64,000 nucleotides of DNA from Haemonchus contortus (taxonomy: Eukaryota; Nematoda; Chromadorea; Rhabditida; Trichostrongylidae), in contig LS997566.1 of NCBI GenBank assembly GCA_000469685.2, positions 2,260,061-2,324,060 on the forward strand, read 5' to 3'. The notes under the pieces are model-generated. The model made no database searches. It was not told the origin of the DNA and saw only the letters and a list, made by a program, of their open reading frames with translations. The position numbers and the translations under genes were made by a program. Numbering within the stretch: position 1 is the first letter of the stretch; every line of letters begins with the position of its first letter. This document shows positions 36,260 through 45,563 of this stretch, piece by piece.

Positions 36260-36487
36260 TTACAGGTTTTCAAACTTTTGCATCACCTCTTTTTCCAAAA
36301 ATAAAACCTCCCAAACAGTTATATCTGCGCTCTCGTAAAAATCTTCGGCTGATGCATGATGAATACTTTGCACTGCTTTGTCAAAACTTACCCTATCCGT
36401 AGGTGTTTTTTTTTGTTCACCAAAACCCTTCACAGTTTTTGTGAGCACCGTTGTTGCCTCAGTTCTTACACCAACTTCTTTATCCAA
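36260..36487 (-). CDS. Hypothetical open frame (75 codons), possible exon
   Basis: The minus frame encodes a Lys/Glu/Val-rich segment (VRTEATTVLTKTVKGFGEQK). A good splice-donor word (gatagg, gtaagt) lies inside the frame at about 36385-36396, so a short exon ending there is conceivable. Upstream there is no convincing TTTCAG acceptor. Not recognised. Confidence 0.2.
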   Translation of the reverse strand: MDKEVGVRTEATTVLTKTVKGFGEQKKTPTDRVSFDKAVQSIHHASAEDFYESADITVWEVLFLEKEVMQKFENL

Positions 36488-36839
36488 AGAGCAGAACAGT
36501 TGTCAAAGGAAAAGGTGCAAAAGGTGAAAGGGGACAAATTTAATAGCTAACAGTAGCACTTGTTTGATCTAACTCCATTTGTTAGAAAGCCATAGCAGGA
36601 TTATACTCTATAGGGAAAATTTCGCAGTTCTTGTATTCAAGTATATATTTTTCATTTTGTGTACTAAAAGCGAAGGATATTTTTGCTCCGTACCACAAAG
36701 TATATAGAGAAGGTGGTGAATCCAGTATCTCTATCTCGATTATTGGAAATGTATTGCGGTCAGTTCGCAGATGTACTAATGCACCGGACGAAATTTCGAA
36801 TATACAATAGGCGATCTATTAGTGATAATTAGTGTGGAG

Positions 36840-37058
36840 AGTAGAGCGACTAATTGGTTAAGGACAAAGAAAATGCGTGAAGAATAGAGTGACCGGATGG
36901 TTAAGGATGAAGAAAAGGCGTCTAGGCGCTCTGTTATTGTAGGTGAGAAGCACGGAGCGAAAGTCAAGAAAATATCTACCACTGATGTCAATGCTCCTGT
37001 AGATGAAGTGATTTCTTTTGGGAACACGAAGCCACTGAAACTTGGAAAGCTTTTATAG
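36840..37058 (+). pseudogene. Possible LINE ORF1-type fragment
   Basis: The frame reads ATNWLRTKKMREE, stop, SDRMVKDEEKASRRSVIVGE, then VNAPVDEVISFGNTKPLKLG, ending in tag at 37056-37058. The order basic coiled segment, R-R-S-V-I-V, then a V-x-x-V-x-x-F/Y-G-x-x-K-P block resembles ORF1-like or N-terminal segments of nematode CR1-type LINEs. The internal stop at about 36885 and the abrupt end mark it as a relic. The match is by general resemblance only. Confidence 0.4.
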
Positions 37059-40000
37059 GGCGTAATAAGAACCCAACAGCCGGCTTAGCCGACATACATA
37101 CTTAAGGCGACGCAATCAGCTAATCGTGGGTGAAGAAATGCTTTACTCTGATTCTGCTATTCTCTCTCATTCTTTTCGGCTGGTAGCGCCTTACTTCATT
37201 TTTAGTTTTCTACATTTGGCGGACGAGGAAGGTGGATTGTTTTTGCTGTAATTGTATTTGTTATCATATGTCAGCTGATTTTGAGTGCTCCTATTAATAA
37301 TTTCGTTTTTTTTTTTGACAACGATTTTTTTTGATACGGTGTCTTTGTGTTTTTCTTGTTGAATGCCAAGAACACTCATAGACCCTGTATCGCAGTGCGT
37401 TGATTCATTTTAAATTGTTTTTTGCATGCACTCCACGCCGCATGGGGTTCGTTTCGTGGTCGGTGACGGTTGAAAATCTTAGTTGTTACTCTCTCTATTT
37501 TACTTTTCTTCATTATAGAGTCATTGAGTGTTCTTGTAAATTGTTAAGATCCTGTATCGAGGACTTTATTTTTCCCGAACTATAAATTCCCATGGTCATG
37601 TCGAAATTCTCCAACAAATACCTGCATGATTGGTCTTATATAAAAATTTTTACATGTTAGCCTTTCCCTTTTATATCTCTATCTCTCTTTGAAGTTTTTT
37701 CTTTCATATATAAATATTTATTTATTTATATTGTTATTGATGTGCTCTTATTAAGTGTCAAAAACCCTATTCGAGCTTATTTTGAGAGGTGTTTTTCTTA
37801 TCAACTAATTATTTCATGCGTACCTCGCGTGGCTCCTCGGACTCCATGCTTGGTGAGTGTTGTGTGGAATATATTATTCGTCACTCTATCTTTCTTACAT
37901 CTTCTTCTCTACGATGGGTTTGATATGCTTTTGTATACTTGTTAAGTTTACTCTGTGATCCTCTTTCGAAGAAATATGTTCGCTTTGAACTTGATTTCTC
38001 TCTGCATACTTCGCATGTCTCGCGGACTTTCTTCATTGGTGAGTTTTATTGCGAAATTTCTAGTTATTGATCCGAGACAGATCATTGTTTTCATGGTAGA
38101 TCGCTGCATACGAACATGCGAACCAAGGCTAGCCTATGTTTTATCCAGTTATATTCCACAGTACTTGTTAATCTTTTCATTCAACTATCTTCATTATTTA
38201 TTCTTTGCTGACCTATCTGTTCTTACTGATTTTTTCTCTACTAATCTAATATAGGTAAAGCACATCGAATTTTGTCTAGTGATTTCAGAAATAATAACTT
38301 ACGTTTGGTTTAAATAATAGTTTTAGTTTAGTAATAGTTCATGTTGTTGTGGATAAATACTGCGTGAGGCTATCGCCAATTGTGCATCTTCAGCGCTTCA
38401 CCAAAATATATCCTTATCATCCCTTCGGCATAAGCTAGCCACATGAAGATGCAGCGTGCGCGCAGTCTGTTTGCGTCTGCGATGAAATGAAAGAAGTAGT
38501 TTTGTCGCCAGTACGTTGTGCAGGCGGTAGGTGAACGAACAGGCTCAATTTCTCCTCACTGAAATGACAATGGTTGGGAAACGAGTTTTTATTCAGATAT
38601 CTTACCGCGCACGGACGCATAGATTATGTGGCGAATGATGACATCCAACAAGACTTATTGTCTGCACCGAACAGAGTGGCAGAAAGAAGAACATAACTTG
38701 TATCAGGCTATGTTCTTTGAGTGAGTGACCGACTACAACCGACCCTCGACAATGTAGCTATTTCCTCTACAGCGCCCTGAAACGTTTCTATTCAACAAAT
38801 ATGTGGCCAGTAACGGAAGAGGTGGTACAAGTCCAATGTTATTCGTCATACCGTATAGGTTGGGGTCAGGAAAATGAAAGAGTGAGTGGATATGACGCAG
38901 GGGAGGGAGCATTCGATCAATGTGAGTCCCCGATGCCTATTTCCGAAAAACGCCAGGAATGTGGACTGCACTGTGATTCCATGAAAGTGAATCTTATACT
39001 AACCAAAAGAAATAACTCATAACAACCACACACTGGAAGAATTCACAGTCAGAGTTTAGCTGGTTACATGCGCATGGCGAGTGAGTGTGTCGCCCAGCAA
39101 GTAGGTCTTCTCTGGGAGAGGCTGATGCAGTTTTGTCCGGTCAGTACTTTCTTGTTAAAGGTGGGAAGCTCTTGAAGCTTCTCCAACTCCGCCCTCGATG
39201 CGGACCCAGGTTGCCGGGAGTTCGCTCAAAGGCCGTCAGCACTGATGTGGTCGTCAATTTCATCTGCAAGGGATATGGTGCAGCTGAACCGAAGCAGTGG
39301 AAGAGCGAACTGTTCCCCATCCGCGTGAGCTCATGTATAAATGAATTGTGAAGGCATCGGCATCGGCATGCCATTAAAGATTTCAATTTTATAAGATATT
39401 CGGCATCAGCACGCCCAATGATGTTGAATTTCGATGGCGATTGATGCGGTGGGTGCAGGCCCCTAGCCTCCATGTCAAGTCGGTCACAACGGACCGTAGT
39501 AGAGCCCTGGGAGCGTTGCTGCGAGAAATGATAGCAGCCATCCGTCATCAGGGTACCTGGCGCAGTGGCTTCGCAATGTATTGAGGAAGGCGCAATCACT
39601 TTCTCTAAATCTCTTCATTTTACTCGTTAATTCGACGTCCTCCAAATTGGGTGGATGCGGAGGAATAGGCCTATGGATTGAGAAATTGAGGACACATCTG
39701 TGCCATCATTTCGAATACGGTGCCGTCAATGGGAGCGGCATCCAGTCCACCTTCAGTACATTCTAATGCACGTAGAAGATGTCCAACTGTGGCCAATGGT
39801 GCATTTCTTTGTGACTATTATTTTTCTGCTTCACGAGCTATTTGCACGGCGCACTGACCGGTCCCTAAACTCTCGGCGCTCACGCACCGTTAGAGGATGT
39901 ACGACAAGAAGGCTTGATTGCCAGTAGTTAAGCTTATGAAGAGCTTTCGAGTGTCATCCTAGACAAGTCCTCCGAAGGGACTTGCCAAGAGCTAGTTTCT

Positions 40001-40296
40001 GTGGTGGTATCTCCACATGTGAGGAAAAGAATGCACTGGATAGAAAGTATTGCCGACAAGTTATATTCTATCCAATTGAGACATTCGCAATGGTGGTCAC
40101 ACTGCACATCGTCATTTTGCAGTTAGCTGAACTTAGCGGAGAGAGGGGAGTGGTTAAGACTCGAGCGATCTAGCGGAGGTACCTTACAAGGAAATCTGAA
40201 CTGGATCTCAAATCTCCAGCGGGACATTCATAGAGGGGTTCAATTTCCTCTGATGTGCTCAGGGGCAACTCATAGTTTCGCAAGAAAAGCATGACG
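37059..40296. other. No recognisable gene; AT-rich with hydrophobic frames and an unassigned 152-codon frame
   Basis: From 37400 to 38254 three neighbouring plus frames (37400-37585, 37742-37945, 37955-38254) encode hydrophobic, Cys/Leu-rich stretches. Their DNA shares words such as ttcttcatt(g/a), gcg-tac/cgc-atg and ttggtgag, hinting at a diverged repeat of about 200 to 250 bp. A separate minus frame at 39141-39599 is open for 152 codons and GC-richer than its surroundings, with CRCRCLHN and HRGRSWRSFKSFPP segments. It is the longest unexplained frame in the window and could be a decayed repeat protein; I cannot name it. Confidence 0.35.
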
Positions 40297-40333
40297 AAGA
40301 CTTTACTGAGGGTATCACCATCAGTAAAGTCTT
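40297..40333. terminator. Perfect 13-bp inverted repeat, 11-bp loop
   Basis: Arms aagactttactga (40297-40309) and tcagtaaagtctt (40321-40333). In bacteria this would suggest a terminator; in this eukaryotic context the role is unknown, and it is filed here only for want of a better class. Confidence 0.5.
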
Positions 40334-40843
40334 GGTGGGACGGTGATAGTCGCAGACGATAACTAAGAGTGTGTGCTTAGCAGTGAACACGTTTCTCATA
40401 TAAAATTTTTTCAAACAAATCTATCAGATGTCATTCTTCGCATTCAGTAAGATCCCTATAGTACATTACGGACCTACCGGTAGCGGAATTAATAATGTCA
40501 TGTTGCGAGCGAATGTTATGCCTCACCTTAGAACCGGCTTCATTTTCGCTCGCGGAGGGGCATGCTCCCATTATGGCCGCTCTTACACAATCTGAAGGCT
40601 CAAGCTTCCTACCCATGCCGAGGCGTCAAAAACAGCACCAAAACAATAAGCTGTATGCGCAGTAACGGAGGCATCTAGACACACATGGTAAGAAACATTG
40701 AATCATCCTCGACATTCAAACCTACTCATATTCTTCTTCAGCCGACCGCTTCTCTTTTTTTTCAAACCTCATCTCTGTCATGAAGCCAAGTAAGTACGTG
40801 ACCTGCTAACTCTCGAAGATCACTGTGAACTTCCTAGAAACTG

Positions 40844-41092
40844 TTATTTCACCTTGGGATCTAGCACAAATTTATGGAACGACAGATGGTGAATGACGTA
40901 GTGTCTTGATTCCCTGACGTTCTTTAGGAATCCCCTCACAGTCTCGTTCTCAAGATCTGCACGTCCACCAGCCCCATCCTCCTCGAGGGCCTCCCTGCAA
41001 CAGACCTCGCGCACCATAGTGAACAACACGCACGAAGGCAGATCCCTTGATTGCAGAGGGTAAATCTTAAACACTATGCAACGAGGATTCAT
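40844..41092 (-). CDS. Hypothetical open frame (82 codons), possible 3' exon
   Basis: The minus frame ends normally and is GC-richer than its flanks. The C-terminal part (GRADLENETVRGFLKNVRES, then RHYVIHHLSFHKFVLDPKVK) has plausible amphipathic composition. Codon choice looks less random than in neighbouring frames. No acceptor of the TTTCAG type is obvious upstream. It may be the last exon of an unrecognised gene or part of a repeat. Confidence 0.25.
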   Translation of the reverse strand: MNPRCIVFKIYPLQSRDLPSCVLFTMVREVCCREALEEDGAGGRADLENETVRGFLKNVRESRHYVIHHLSFHKFVLDPKVK

Positions 41093-43742
41093 TTATACTA
41101 CTCGACGCATTTCTGTTATGCAAGCCTCACATCTCTTTTCTTTCAGCTCTTTTGCGACCAGCCTTCTCCTTCTCCTTTCTGAGTGCACGCAGTACAACTT
41201 CGCGATCGGGATTCTCCATCACTATAGGGCAAGGATATCTTCATTAATCGACATCTGATAATGAAGCTATCAAATTCATAACAACGTCATGATCACAGAT
41301 CCTGATAATCCTTCTCCTTTCTTTTCGTCTTCCTTCTGCCGCCGGCACCCGGTCCTTTGGTGACATTTCCTGTATTTCTAGTTTCTGATATCTTGTGTTA
41401 TACCTATTATATGTATATATCATATTTATGCCATGTATTACATATATATATATTCACCATATCAATTTATCATGCATATTTACCATTAGGATCTGTTACT
41501 AGCACGGGTTTATTGCGCCCACTCACTTAAATTCAACAATAAAGCCATTTGTCAGGTTCTATACATCATATCACTCATGGTTTGTACATTACTGCCCCAG
41601 TTGTTCATTATTTTCAACAGAAGTAAGCATTTTTCGGGGTTGTTATAAATATCTCCTCGATGAATTGTTATGTAAATTGTATGTGTATTAAAAACTGTAT
41701 GTGTTTCTTTTTCCACGCAGCTTTTGTCGTGACATTCTCATCCGATCCCTAATTCAACCACTTTTCTGAAGCCTTGTATTTCTCTAGAAGAACAGATTCT
41801 CGTGTTTCCTCCGCTACCATCGCACTATTCTCGACCTTCCCTTCTATTACTTGTCTTGATCTGGGTACCTCAAATTTTTAGTGAACTGTGCCTTTAAATA
41901 GGAAGGCTTCAAAAGCTTTATCATCCGTTCACTTCGCTTTAGAGGATGAGTTTGAAAGTAGCTCAACAAATGATGTCTGAAATAAAGCATATTAAGGGTA
42001 ATGACTATTGTTAGACATCACAACAATAATATAACTGGTCGTTTGTAAAAGCTGAACAAATGCTGCAAATCTGAATAGGGCTATATATCTGTCAGGCGTT
42101 ACCTGTTCATGATCTGTTGTTCGTGATCTTGAGATACTCGAAAACCATCCTGCTCGAATCGTAGCGATGGTTACAGCAACCGGTACGGGCAATTATGGTA
42201 CACATGAATGTTTAGTGGAAACAGTGATCATATCGGCAATAGTGGATACGATGATGAGGTTGGCAAGGAAACATAAGTGACGTTACTGCGGCTAAGCTCT
42301 TCTAATCAGAATGTATCAGCCCACAGTACCACTAATGCCCTCTTGCTTTCAATAAAATGTGTCGAAGTATTATAAACCACGATGACAGATTACTTTTGTT
42401 ACGATACAGAAAGATAGAAAAGAAATTCTTTCAAGATGGAGCAGATACTCGCCTTTAATGTCGTACTGTATATTGCAGTTGAACTTTTCGTGATGCCGAA
42501 CATATTTTTTTTCACGCGTTGAGTTTTGGATGGAATGCAAAAAGTGTACCATGCCTCTGAAATCGGACGTGAATTTCCAAAAGTAGGTAGATCAGTTTCA
42601 ATCCTCTTCAATTTTCTCATTTCGTCCGAGAAGGTAATGTTATGCTTTATGGGAAAATAGCACTTTTTGCCTCTCTCCATAGATCTTTTCAAGATAAACA
42701 GTTGTTCTGGTATTCTGCGACCTTTTCCGCTGATATCTTCAGAAGGAGACACTTGATATCATTCCTGAAGTACGCATCCATAGAAAATTTTCGACAATCG
42801 CAAAACTTCTTTGACATGGACCTGACGTTCGTAATGACTTTCCATGGGACTTGATCACATCCTAGGATATGCACATCCTAAAGGCCGAGGTCAGTGTTTG
42901 TTGTGTCGTGTTCGTGGTCGTGGTTGTCGGACGGTCCCATCTTTCTCTACGACCGCCATGGAAAAGGATCCTGGGATGTTGAGCCTCGAATCAGAAAAAA
43001 GAGTCTACAAGCTGTATACCGCAATCCGAGGAATCTCAAATTAAATCCAAGTAAAAGATGAACCTAGAAATTAAGAGGTAAATCTTAATAATGATCAAAG
43101 AAAACACCAGAATGAACTCGGAAAGAGATGAACCGTTTCACAGCTAGTGCTGGAAATAATATTGAGTAGAATACGATGCCGAGCGATGTTTGGTATGCTG
43201 AGACAGTCATGGCAGTGCTTTCAACATGCTCTGAGCTTGAGTGTATGCCATATTGTCAAGTTTCATGTAGTAATTTACCTCACAAAATCGAGAAACGTAG
43301 ATTGTAGAATATTTATCGTAATTGTACGTCCACTAAATAGCGAGACCACGTCACCTTTACGGACGAAAATAAGTCACCTGAAAACAAAATCGCTTCCGTT
43401 TTTTTTTTTTTTGAGAGGGTGCGATGTATTGATCATAACAGTTGTCAAAAGGCGAGAGCGTAGTCATAACTACTGAAAACTCCTTAACCAAGCACGTTTC
43501 ATTTCGCTGCAGTCAGCTCGCATGGACACAAAGTTGATAATATGGAGAACGAGGAACATGTTCTTGATTTTTTTTTCTGCCGCGACTCTGGGTTAAACTT
43601 ACATTCGAGGTGAATCGCCCGCTGTAAGCTCGTTCTTCCCACATAAGTTTTCTATAGGGCTATGAATATCTCGCATTCAGTTCTTTATTCCTTTATCGAC
43701 TACACTGTAATTTCCTTCTGCTGAGTCTTCCACCCAGTTTTC
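41093..43742. other. No recognisable gene; AT microsatellite-like tract
   Basis: An AT-rich tract at about 41400-41480 (tatgtatatatcatatttat) stands out. A plus frame at 42844-43044 has a Cys cluster (GRGQCLLCRVRGRGCR), too short to classify. The rest shows nothing. Confidence 0.4.
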
Positions 43743-43909
43743 TGTTTACTTCACTCTCACTTCTCAAAATCTCTTTTCTGACGAATACTATCATGTTGGG
43801 AGGGCAGTAATAACTTGATGGAAAAAGTTTCCATCAAGTTATCACTACCTTTCTGACACGACAGTATTTGTCAGAAAAGAGATTTCGAAAAGTGAGAGTG
43901 AGGTAAATA
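43743..43909. mobile_element. Foldback (palindromic) element, about 167 bp
   Basis: Left arm 43743-43821 and right arm 43831-43909 are reverse complements over about 79 bp with scattered mismatches, around a 9-bp loop (aaaaagttt). Clear paired words are cactctcacttctcaaaatc against gatttcgaaaagtgagagtg, tcttttctgac against gtcagaaaaga, and aacttgatgg against ccatcaagtt at the centre. Such structures are typical of foldback MITEs. No target duplication was identified. RNA from either strand would form a long hairpin. Confidence 0.85.
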
Positions 43910-44359
43910 GAGGATCAATAGAAGCCAGAATGACATTCAGCTGCTAAAAGAGTATTTCTTCTCTTGATATAAAGAGTAATTCACTATTTCCAAGGAGTAG
44001 ACTAAAAATAGTGGTTACCGTCGTACTACTAAACCTATATTTTCATATGAAATCATTCACTTTTTTGAATCAAAATTATCACATGCAATCTGAGACAATT
44101 TGGAGGGGGTCTGTTACGACAGTTTTGTCTCAGTTAAGACATGGAAGTTCAAGTAGTCGGATAGCACTCATCGAAAAAGAGTTGCAGCTATTAAGTTCTT
44201 GAGGCCGATCAGTAAGCTTTTGAATAGTATTAAATAACAGTAGCTGAAATTTATGGTAAGCGACCCGCATAGATGATGACATCATTTGGTCTGGTGAGTT
44301 TGACTGTATCATATGCGAATGTGTGCAAAACTCTGAGAAACATTCTCACAAAAGCGACA
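43910..44359. other. No recognisable gene
   Basis: Short frames only, between the foldback element and a tRNA-like sequence. Confidence 0.4.
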
Positions 44360-44470
44360 AGTTGTTCGGAAAGCGCTCAGTATCGGACGAGATTCGAACT
44401 GATACTTGCGTTTTGAGAAAGTGCTCTGTATCCTTTACGCAACCAAACCGTTTGCCCTCACCATCTAAAG
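44360..44470 (-). repeat. tRNA-like sequence, possible SINE head
   Basis: On the minus strand ttggttgcgtaaaggatac (about 44430-44448) resembles an A box and cagttcgaatctcgtcc (about 44386-44402) resembles a B box, at near-normal tRNA spacing. The intervening stretch can form an anticodon-like stem-loop (tttctcaaaacgcaag). The acceptor stem does not pair well, so a tRNA pseudogene or SINE head is more likely than a working tRNA. Its body differs from the SINE at 29652 and 49905. Confidence 0.4.
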
Positions 44471-44686
44471 GCATTTCGCCACAAGTCAAATAAAAACGAG
44501 GAGTAATTCTACTCTCTAGTTTTAGCGCTTCCCTTTGAATATTTGGTATCTTAACAATACCTAAGGGAGTTAGTTACTTTCCACCTCATGGTCCTAAATA
44601 TGCAGATGGGGTGCAAGGAATTTTAGATCGAAGTCACTGCAACTTCACAGCATAACATATGAGAGGAAGATTTCCTCCGCTTTGTA
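44471..44686. other. Spacer before mariner
   Basis: No feature seen; it ends in the TA target at 44685-44686. Confidence 0.4.
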
Positions 44687-45563
44687 TTGGGTTGAGTAAA
44701 AAGTTGTGATCGACTCTTCTTCCTTTTCTAGATTTTTTCGTAGGACCGCTCGGAAGGACTCCATAATGAGTCATGATGGACCGATCCCTTACCTATGCTT
44801 TAGGGAAATATGTAAGCATTCCCTTGCAAGTGCTTCGCAAATATGACTTCAACCTTCAACTGTCGCCCGAAGTTGTCTGAAAGTTATCGTCTATCACGAA
44901 TTACTGTGAGGACGTAACTCATCGACGACTGTAGCAGGTATTTGTGGTGCACCCAGAAAAGAGATGGTATCTCAACCCACGGGTGCCTCGTGACGGAGAG
45001 CGTTCAAGACAAGCAGCTGGACTACATTCGATGAAGGTATTACTGTGTCGTCGATGGAATTCTCAGGGAATGCTCCATCTTGGATCACTCACTGATGGTT
45101 CCACTGCGACCGCCGAGATTTAAGCTTCTCAGCTACAGAGTTTGGTCGACGTTGTTCGAAGGAGGCGTCCGCAGCGTGAAAATGTTTGCCTTTTTCACTA
45201 CAGCGCTCAACCGCATGTTGCAAAATTATTTTGTCAGTAAATTGCCGAACTTGGATTGGGAGTACTGCCCAATTCTTCCTATTCGCCAGGTATCGCTCCT
45301 TCTGATTACCATTTGATTCTTGCTCTGAAACGTCACCTTCGCGATGAAAATTTTGATGATTGCTCGGAACTCAAAATTGAGATTTCCAGCTTTTTCAAAT
45401 CGCAGCCGCCGCCATTCTGGGCTTCAGTGATCAAAAAACTGCCCGACCGTGGGACATATGTTGGGGACAACACTGGAGACTATATTATTAACTGAAATCC
45501 TCTTTTAATTAAACTAAGATTTTTTGAAGTGAAAAACCGATCAAAACTTTTCACTCAACCTAA
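44687..45563 (+). mobile_element. Mariner relic (DD34D), 877 bp
   Basis: The left end is ttgggttgagtaaaaagttg and the complement of the right end is ttaggttgagtgaaaagttt, flanked by TA at 44685-44686 and 45564-45565. A plus-strand transposase relic fills it. HYSAQPHVAKLF (about 45196-45230) stands where mariners have HDNARPHVAK, so the second catalytic aspartate is replaced by tyrosine. SPGIAPSDYHL (about 45283-45315) holds the third aspartate, exactly 34 residues later. The C-terminal frame 45256-45495 continues to KKLPDRGTYVGDNTGDYI, the usual mariner end. The length is short of the usual 1.3 kb and the N-terminal half is broken. Confidence 0.9.

Larger units (their letters stand above)
30667..36839. 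other. No recognisable gene or repeat; several open frames
   Basis: Frames of 60 to 98 codons occur on both strands. The most protein-like is 31569-31826 minus (VSTLDYVRFAPLTDEV, then MRKNAMIVQKFARAHI), described separately. A CAG-like imperfect repeat (ctgcagcaggtgcagcagcg) lies near 33345-33385. Poly-A rich words occur near 31911-31930. No transposon terminus was identified. Confidence 0.4.

Noticed and set aside
40297..40333. Rho-independent terminator-like hairpin
   Set aside because: The stem is perfect but there is no T-run and the context is eukaryotic; kept only as an inverted repeat of unknown role.
42844..43044. Zinc-finger protein from a Cys cluster (CLLCRVRGRGC)
   Set aside because: Too few metal-binding residues and no continuation in any frame.
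44360..44470. Functional tRNA gene
   Set aside because: A- and B-box words are present, but the acceptor stem does not pair; treated as a tRNA-like repeat.
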